Shown: one piece after another, positions 58,801 through 64,000 of the stretch
Numbering within the stretch: the first letter of the stretch is position 1
Layout of the letters: each line of letters begins with the position of its first letter
DNA from: Arenicola marina
Taxonomy: Eukaryota > Annelida > Polychaeta > Arenicolidae
Direction: 5' to 3'
Length of the DNA: 64,000 bases
NCBI GenBank assembly: GCA_964019135.1
Contig: OZ025263.1
Span: 24,675,639 to 24,739,638, forward strand
Program-made: the position numbers and the translations under genes
The notes under the pieces: generated by a model
Seen by the model: only the letters and a program-made list of their open reading frames with translations
Databases searched by the model: none
What the model was told of the DNA's origin: nothing

Positions 58801-60794
58801 CGTGGTTGGTGTTGTTGTCGCCGTTGTTGTTTCAGTCGTGGTCGGTGTTGTAGTTACCGTTGTTGTTTCAGTCGTGGTTGGTGTTGTAGTGGCCGTTGTT
58901 GTTTCAGTCGTGGTTGGTGTTGTTGTCGCCGTTGTTGTTTCAGTCGTGGTTGGTGTTGTTGTGGCTGTTGTTGTTTCAGTCGTAGTTGGTGTTGTTGTGT
59001 CTGTTGTTGTTTCAGTCGTGGTTGGTGTTGTCGTAGCCGTTGTTGTTTCAGTCGTGGTCGGTGTTGTTGTCGCCGTTGTTGTTACAGTCGTGGTTGGTGT
59101 TGTTGTCGCCGTTGTTGTTTCAGTCGTGGTTGGTGTTGTTGTGGCTGTTGTTGTTTCAGTCGTAGTTGGTGTTGTTGTGTCTGTTGTTGTTTCAGTCGTG
59201 GTCGCCGTTGTCGTAGCCGTTGTTGTTTCAGTCGTGGTTGGTGTTGTAGTGGCCGTTGTTGTTTCAGTCGTGGTTGGTGTTGTAGTGGCCGTTGTTGTTT
59301 CAGTCGTGGTCGGTGTTGTTGTCCCCGTTGTTGTTACAGTCGTGGTTGGTGTTGTTGTCGCCGTTGTTGTTTCAGTCGTGGTTGGTGTTGTTGTGGCTGT
59401 TGTTGTTTCGGTCGTAGTTGGTGTTGTTGTGTCTGTTGTTGTTTCAGTCGTGGTTGGCGTTGTTGTGGCTGTTGTTGTTTCAGTCGTTGTTGGTGTTGTA
59501 GTGGCCGTTGTAGTTGCAGTCGTGGTTGGTGTTGTCGTAGCTGTTGTTGTTTCAGTCCTGGTTGGCGTTGTTGTGGCTGTTGTCGTTTCAGTCGTGGTTG
59601 GCGTTGTAGAGGCCGTTGTTGTTTCAGTCGTGGTTGGTGTTGTAGTTGCCGTTGTTGTTACAGTCGCGGTTGGTGTTGTTGTGGCCGTTGTTGTTTCAGT
59701 CGTGGTTGGTGTTGTTGTGTCTGTTGTTGTTTCAGTCGTGGTTGGCGTTGTTGTCGCTGTTGTAGTTTCAGTCGGGGTTGGTGTAGTTGTTGCTGTTGTC
59801 CCTGTGGTGGATTGACTCGTTGACCTAGTTGTCGTTTCCGTAGATGTTGGTCCAGTCACTGTCGTGAATGTTTCAGTAGTTAAACTAACGGTTGAATCGG
59901 TTATTGTCGTTTGAGTTGTTGACGTTTCTGGGTTTGTTGTGGATTGCTTTGTTGTGAAGGTTGTAGTTTCGGTCGGCGTCGGAGTTGTTGTGATTTCTGT
60001 TGAGGTAGCACTTGTAGTTTTACTCGTCGTTGGAGTTGTTGCGGCTGTTGTAGTTTCTGTTGTGGTTGGTGTTGTCGTGACTGTGGTTGTGTCTGTTGTG
60101 GTTGGTGTTGTTGTGGCTGTTGTTTCAGTCGTGGTTGGTGTTGTTGTCGCCGTTGTAGTTTCAGTCGTGCTAGGTGTTGTTGTGGCCGTTGTAGTTTCAG
60201 TCGTGGTTGGTGTTGTTGTCGCCGTTGTAGTTTCAGTCGTGGTTGGTGTTGTTGTGGCTATTGTTGTTTCCGTCGTGGTTGGAGTTGTTGTGGCTGTTGT
60301 CGTTTCAGTCGTGGTTGGTGTTGTTGTGGCTGTTGTTGTTTCAGTCGTGGTTGGAGTTGTTGTGGCTGTTGTCGTTTTAGTCGTGGTTGGTGTTGTCGTA
60401 GCTGTTGTCGTTTTAGTCGTGGTTGGTGTTGTTGTGGCTGTTGTGGTTTCAGTCGTTGTTGGCGTTATAGAGGCCGTTGTTGTTGCAGTAGTGGTCGCCG
60501 TGGTTGTTTCAGTTGTGGTTTGTGTTGTCGTGACTGTTGTTGTGTCTGTTGTGGTTGGTGTTGTCGTGACTGTGGTTGTGTCTGTTGTAGTTGGTGTTGT
60601 CGTGACTGTTGTTGTGTCTGTCGTGGTTGGTGTTGTCGTGACTGTTGTTGTGTCTGTCGTGGTTGGTGTTGTCGTCACTGTGGTGGTTTCTGTGCTAGTT
60701 TGCGTTGTTGTCTTCTCGGTTGTTGATCCACTTGTCGTCGGTCCTGTGGTGGTAGCGGAGCTAGATACACTGCTGGTTTGCGTGGTTGTTGGAC
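52860..60794 (-). CDS. Giant mucin exon (2,645 codons, 7,935 bp)
   Basis: Acceptor gttccgttttag above 60794 and donor gtgggt at 52854-52859 enclose one phase-1 frame. In protein order: lead PTTTQTSSVSSSATTTGPTT, five 12-residue units with Asp (TTTPTTTDTTTV), then long arrays of TTTPTTTETTTA (36 bp, built from 4-residue TTT-X steps with X = P, E, A, V, D, K). The arrays are split by a non-repetitive block, TSKTTSATSTEITTTPTPTE to VTGPTSTETTTRSTSQSTTG, which occurs three times (coded near 54380-54600, 57465-57690 and 59800-60030). The end is HSSTTLFSTTNTVTPSESTS and GTSTAAPTR. No cysteine before the donor. Confidence 0.9.
53940..56533 (-). repeat. In-frame duplication inside the 7.9-kb exon, copy 1
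   Basis: Matches 57027-59620 at an offset of 3,087 bp (1,029 codons), so in frame. In the translated copies I saw one difference (the codon near 56023, gcccttgtt against gccgttgtt) in about 860 codons. Limits are approximate because the arrays around them are alike. Confidence 0.85.
57027..59620 (-). repeat. In-frame duplication inside the 7.9-kb exon, copy 2
   Basis: Partner of 53940-56533. Above 59620 the copy changes into a different array order, while a third, shorter and more diverged copy of the non-repetitive block follows at 59800-60030 (with ttgttgtggattgc in place of ttggttgtggtttgc). Confidence 0.85.
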
Positions 60795-62627
60795 CTAAAA
60801 CGGAACTTCATCTGAATACTGTGCCCCGTGGTCGTGAGGTTAGCGTGAGGCTATATATACACCGCTACACTACCAGTCGACCTCCACCGCGTGTTATGTA
60901 TGTACAGACAACACCCCAAGCACGGTGTTATGGCACACGTACACGGCGACGGAAGATTACAAGACATCACGTGACCGTGTTATGGCACACATACACGGCG
61001 ATTACAAGACATCACGTGACCGTGTTATGGCACACATACACGGCGATTACAAGACATCACGTGACCGTGTTATGGCACACATACACGACGATTACAAGAC
61101 ATCACGTGCCTGTGTTATAGCACACGTACACGGCGACGGAAGATTACAAGACATCACGTGACTGTGTTATAGCACACGTACACGGCGACGGAAGATTACA
61201 ACACATCACGTGACTGTGTTATAGCACACAGGAGGAGACAGTGGGGGGGGGGGGGGAGGTCTATGGTAGATGGATGGTTATCTATTATATCATATATGCT
61301 AAAGGATATATTTTTATGTACTGACAAATATATAATCTATTCATGTGATGTATCTTGTATCGGTGATGTGACGTATGTTTTTCTACAAATAGTAGCCAAT
61401 AACAGCACTGTCTCACTGCGAGGGATCTGTGTTGTCCTTAATCGTATTAAATACGCAATGAATGACGGCAAATCCTTGTGTTGTCTGTGTGTGTATTTAA
61501 AATGTGTGGCAAAAAAATATATACATATATATACACAAAAACACAGGTTTTCGCCATCATGGAAAACGACGCACATGTTCAAAGCGGCGAAATATTTCTG
61601 CGCTGGCTGTACCGAACGGTTAAGTGGAGAATAAAGTGCACGACGTGCACATAATGCTATGGATATTAACAGCATCAGAGTGCAGCAAAGAAAGGGGTGT
61701 CTATGTCATGGTACCAGAGGTCAGAGGTCAATGGCAGTACATAACACGTAAGGTCTACGATTGAGTTCTCCACAGGTCGGCTGTTATTGTCTATGGGTCA
61801 AGGGGTCCGGCATAGGTATCTACAGTGAGTAGCCGTTCTCCCCGATCACGTGACTATGGTAAGACGGTAATTAATACATATTAATAAACATGTCAATAGA
61901 TGATTCCTTATCACTGATCTAATGATTATAGCTAGGTCAGTCATTACATGTACTACTGTCGCGCTACAAGCTACGCAAAGTCTACGTGAGTTATTTTCTG
62001 CAACAAGTCTGTGTCCCACAGGTCACAAGTATAAGTCACCGAACTCGCATAGCGCACACATATAATGGCAAGATCAAGCAGAACATGTTACTAAATACAT
62101 ACGTCTACATATACATATATACATAAATAATAAATATCACATAACATCGAGATGAGTAACATTTCTAATACTTATACTTGCCGATGGAACCAATTTATGC
62201 CAATTTATGTTCAAGCACAAAACCCCAAAGAGACCCAATAACATACATAAACAAAAAACACCAATGCGAGGTAGGCGGCCAGATCTAATGTTAGTGCCTG
62301 TACACATTAACGCAACATTTCCTGACGATGGGCATCTAAGTACAACATTACAGACCACACCCCTCCCCCCCCCCCCTTCCCTCATTGAAATGAACGAAAA
62401 AATCAATAAATCAAAGCCCGCCACGGGGATATATAATCAGCATGATTGGTCAAGAGAAAAAAAAATGATGTTTTATTGGATATCGGTAAATAAAAAAGCA
62501 ATACTTGTTCGTAAACAACACAGCACACATTAAGGTTACATCAATGATAAGTCACAATATATTATGGCTCTATAAACAGGTCGGCATGGTTAATACAGCA
62601 TCAAATGCAAGATATGATGTCACTTAC
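60795..62627. other. Intron, 1,833 bp
   Basis: Contains the E-box minisatellite (60920-61235), a poly-G tract at 61241-61256, and open frames of ordinary composition on both strands at 61263-61675 that have no recognised homology. TCACGTGA occurs once more outside the array, at about 61847-61854. No supported exon. Confidence 0.5.
60920..61235. repeat. 45/52-bp minisatellite with six CACGTG E-boxes
   Basis: Units read atcacgtgaccgtgttatgg, then cacacatacacggcgattac, then aagac (45 bp); the upper units are 52 bp owing to an extra gacggaa. CACGTG stands at 60968, 61013, 61058, 61103, 61155 and 61207 (first bases). Five of the six read TCACGTGA, the palindrome bound by USF and MiT-type basic helix-loop-helix factors. 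Confidence 0.8.
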
Positions 62628-62651
62628 TGGTTGTTTCCGTCGTGGAGGCGG
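62628..62651 (-). CDS. Mucin microexon (8 codons)
   Basis: Acceptor cgttttctttctccag above 62651 (a strong pyrimidine tract) and donor gtaagtg at 62621-62627 leave 24 bp in phase 1: ASTTETT plus split codons. The donor context ACCA|gtaagtgacat is the same as in the A exons at 4-22 kb, where gtaagtgacatgcc follows. It fills the short-exon place between the 7.9-kb exon and the exon that leaves the window. Confidence 0.68.
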
Positions 62652-63617
62652 CTGGAGAAAGAAAACGGGCACGAGACATTTGAGACGACATACAACAAGG
62701 GTACCGACGCCTGGCCCAACCGAACACATCAATCAAGGGCACTGGGCAGGTCTCTGACCCAGTGACATGATATCGAAAGTGCAACGAAAATACACATCAA
62801 TGTTAGAGATAGAAAGGAGTGACATGACGAGACCAAATCCTACGAGTTTCCAATTCTCTCTAAACTGCCAAGAGCAAGGCAAAACCAAGATAGAATGTAA
62901 AATAAATCAAAATTGAAAAACAAAATTGAAAAAAAAAGAGAAATGACTTTCCTGAATGTGCAATCACATCCAACGTACGTATTGCTTACCGGTAAACAGA
63001 TACACAAACGTGCGTCTACTATAAAGGAATAGGCTGCATCTACTCTTACTGGTCACCACTGTATATTTAGTACAAACTATGGTATGGCGATGTTATTTTG
63101 CCGGTGAAACGTAATAACAAAGCCTCAGGACTCACGCAGAGCGTATGCCACTGTCTACGGTTTGTCTTACGATATCAATACTGCATGGGGAAATACAACA
63201 CTTAGATAACAAGACTCCTACGAAACAAGTAACAACAATTGATTAATCACGATCCCATTTCGAACAATTTCATTTTCATACTAATTCAACTTTCAGTGAC
63301 ACGTGAGCGATAATAGGACCATGCTGGAATGGGACGGCCAAGTGGCTAGGCGATAATATGGCCTTACTGGAGTGCGAATGCACTGGACCTGGGCGATAAA
63401 AGGGGCTAATAGAGGGATGGTACATTATGCCCAGTGAGTGATAATTGGAAGACGTAGAAATACCGAATGACATCACTTCCGGTTCAACACACGGGACAAA
63501 AAAGACCGGTCAACAAGGGTTACTATATCAGGCATATGAAATGAATTATAGTTGTCAGAAATGGGATGTGTTCAACACGGTTTCACAACGGAAGGATGGA
63601 TGAATACAACTACTTAC
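62652..63617. other. Intron, 966 bp
   Basis: No coding frame of note. It includes a 9-bp microexon candidate at 63050-63058 (see findings) and a small near-repeat around 63320-63410 (gcgataatatggcc and gcgataaaaggggc). Nothing else recognised. Confidence 0.45.
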
Positions 63618-64000
63618 AACTACTACTACTGGGAGATAGGGATGTGCTGATGGTGGAGGAGGCACTGCTCGTCACGGTCGTCGCTTCAGTACTTGTGGTC
63701 TGGGGCGTGGTGGTAGCTGTTGTAGTTTCTGTCGTGGTTGGTGTTGTGGTAGCTGTGGTAGTTTCTGTCGTGGTTTGTGTCGTGGTTGGTGTTGTGGTTT
63801 GAGTTGTGGTTTGTGTTGTGGTTGGTGTTGTGGTTTGCGTTGTAGTTTCTGTCGTGGTTGGTGTTGTGGTAGCTGTGGTAGTTTCTGTCGTGGTTGGTGT
63901 CGTGGTTGGTGTTGTGGTTTGTGTTGTAGTTTCTGTCGTGGTTGGAGTTGTGGTTTGTGTTGTTGTTTCCGTTGTGGTTGGTGTTGTGGTCTGTGTTGTG
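63618..64000 (-). CDS. Mucin exon, B type, 3' part (runs out of the window)
   Basis: Donor gtaagt at 63612-63617 closes an exon in phase 1 that is still open at 64000. The visible 127 codons repeat TTTPTTTETTTQ (12 residues, Gln in place of Ala or Val at the last place) and end TSTEATTVTSSASSTISTSL and SPSSSS. The Gln units are also seen once or twice in the giant exons (TTTQTTTETTTA), so this is the same family. The acceptor and the size of the exon are not visible. Confidence 0.85.

Larger units (their letters stand above)
486..64000 (-). other. Interior of a giant Thr-rich mucin-like gene, 33 supported exons
   Basis: Gene-level entry joining the exons listed below, 5' end beyond 64000 and 3' end probably below 486. 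The strand was chosen from splice sites: each Thr-rich block on the minus strand is bounded by an AG acceptor and a GT donor, every junction falls in phase 1, and every complete exon length divides by three. The plus-strand frames have no such boundaries. The protein part visible is about 11,900 residues of Thr, Ser, Pro, Ala and Glu, without cysteine. Known family behaviour: such PTS domains are O-glycosylated in the Golgi and found in secreted or membrane mucins. Not visible are a signal peptide, von Willebrand D, SEA, EGF or transmembrane parts, so the subtype is open. Whether all exons belong to one mRNA or to two neighbouring mucin genes is inferred from the unbroken phase and strand only. 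Confidence 0.75.

Noticed and set aside
52865..61120. Long plus-strand valine-rich frames opposite the 7.9-kb exon (52865-54391, 54509-57478, 57596-59815, 59939-61120)
   Set aside because: They are reverse complements of Thr codons, have no splice boundaries in a consistent phase and end wherever the Thr array is broken.
60925..61161. Plus-strand frame with a repeated MAHIHGDYKTSRDRV motif
   Set aside because: It is the translation of the 45-bp minisatellite, whose period happens to divide by three; no gene signals around it.

Overview
The window looks like animal nuclear DNA. It has GT-AG introns with standard donors (mostly GTAAGT or GTAAGC), AT and poly-G/poly-C simple repeats, minisatellites and fragments that resemble mobile elements. 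I see no operons or bacterial genes. Extracellular exons that all carry phase-1 introns point to a metazoan. The long mucin exons and poly-G-rich introns would suit a marine invertebrate (mollusc, hemichordate or amphioxus), but the sequence does not let me name the group.

Nearly everything interpretable belongs to one transcription unit on the minus strand. It enters at 64000 and runs towards position 1. I can support 33 exons totalling about 35.6 kb of coding sequence (about 11,900 codons). Every complete exon is a multiple of three, starts after one base of a split codon and ends with one base of the next (phase 1-1). Every exon encodes Thr/Ser/Pro-rich sequence with some Glu, no cysteine and almost no aromatic residues. 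This is the composition of a mucin PTS domain, the scaffold for dense O-glycosylation. I see no signal peptide, cysteine-rich domain, transmembrane segment or polyadenylation signal, so both ends of the gene probably lie outside the window.

The exons alternate between short (A) exons of 24-186 bp and long (B) exons of 0.6-11 kb. A exons carry variants of TTxPETTVTASDTTTT. B exons are coding minisatellites. From 486 to 28121 the B exons repeat a 16-residue (48 bp) unit. Exon 32639-35122 repeats a 20-residue (60 bp) unit. The two giant exons, 40124-51100 (10,977 bp) and 52860-60794 (7,935 bp), repeat 12-residue (36 bp) units, and the first also has 17-residue (51 bp) units. Between 35.1 and 40.1 kb and above 51.1 kb the A exons shrink to microexons of 24-42 bp.

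Duplication is nested at several scales: the 36-60 bp units, the A+B dyad of about 2-3 kb with 451-bp and about 760-bp introns, a four-exon ABAB block of 5,403 bp present in two nearly identical copies plus a partial third (8493 to about 21400), and in-frame duplications inside the giant exons (offsets 2,148 and 3,087 bp). The remaining DNA is intronic and holds minisatellites (one an array of CACGTG E-boxes), poly-G tracts, a tRNA-like repeat and a small palindromic insertion. No second gene could be supported. The long valine-rich plus-strand frames are mirror images of the threonine codons.
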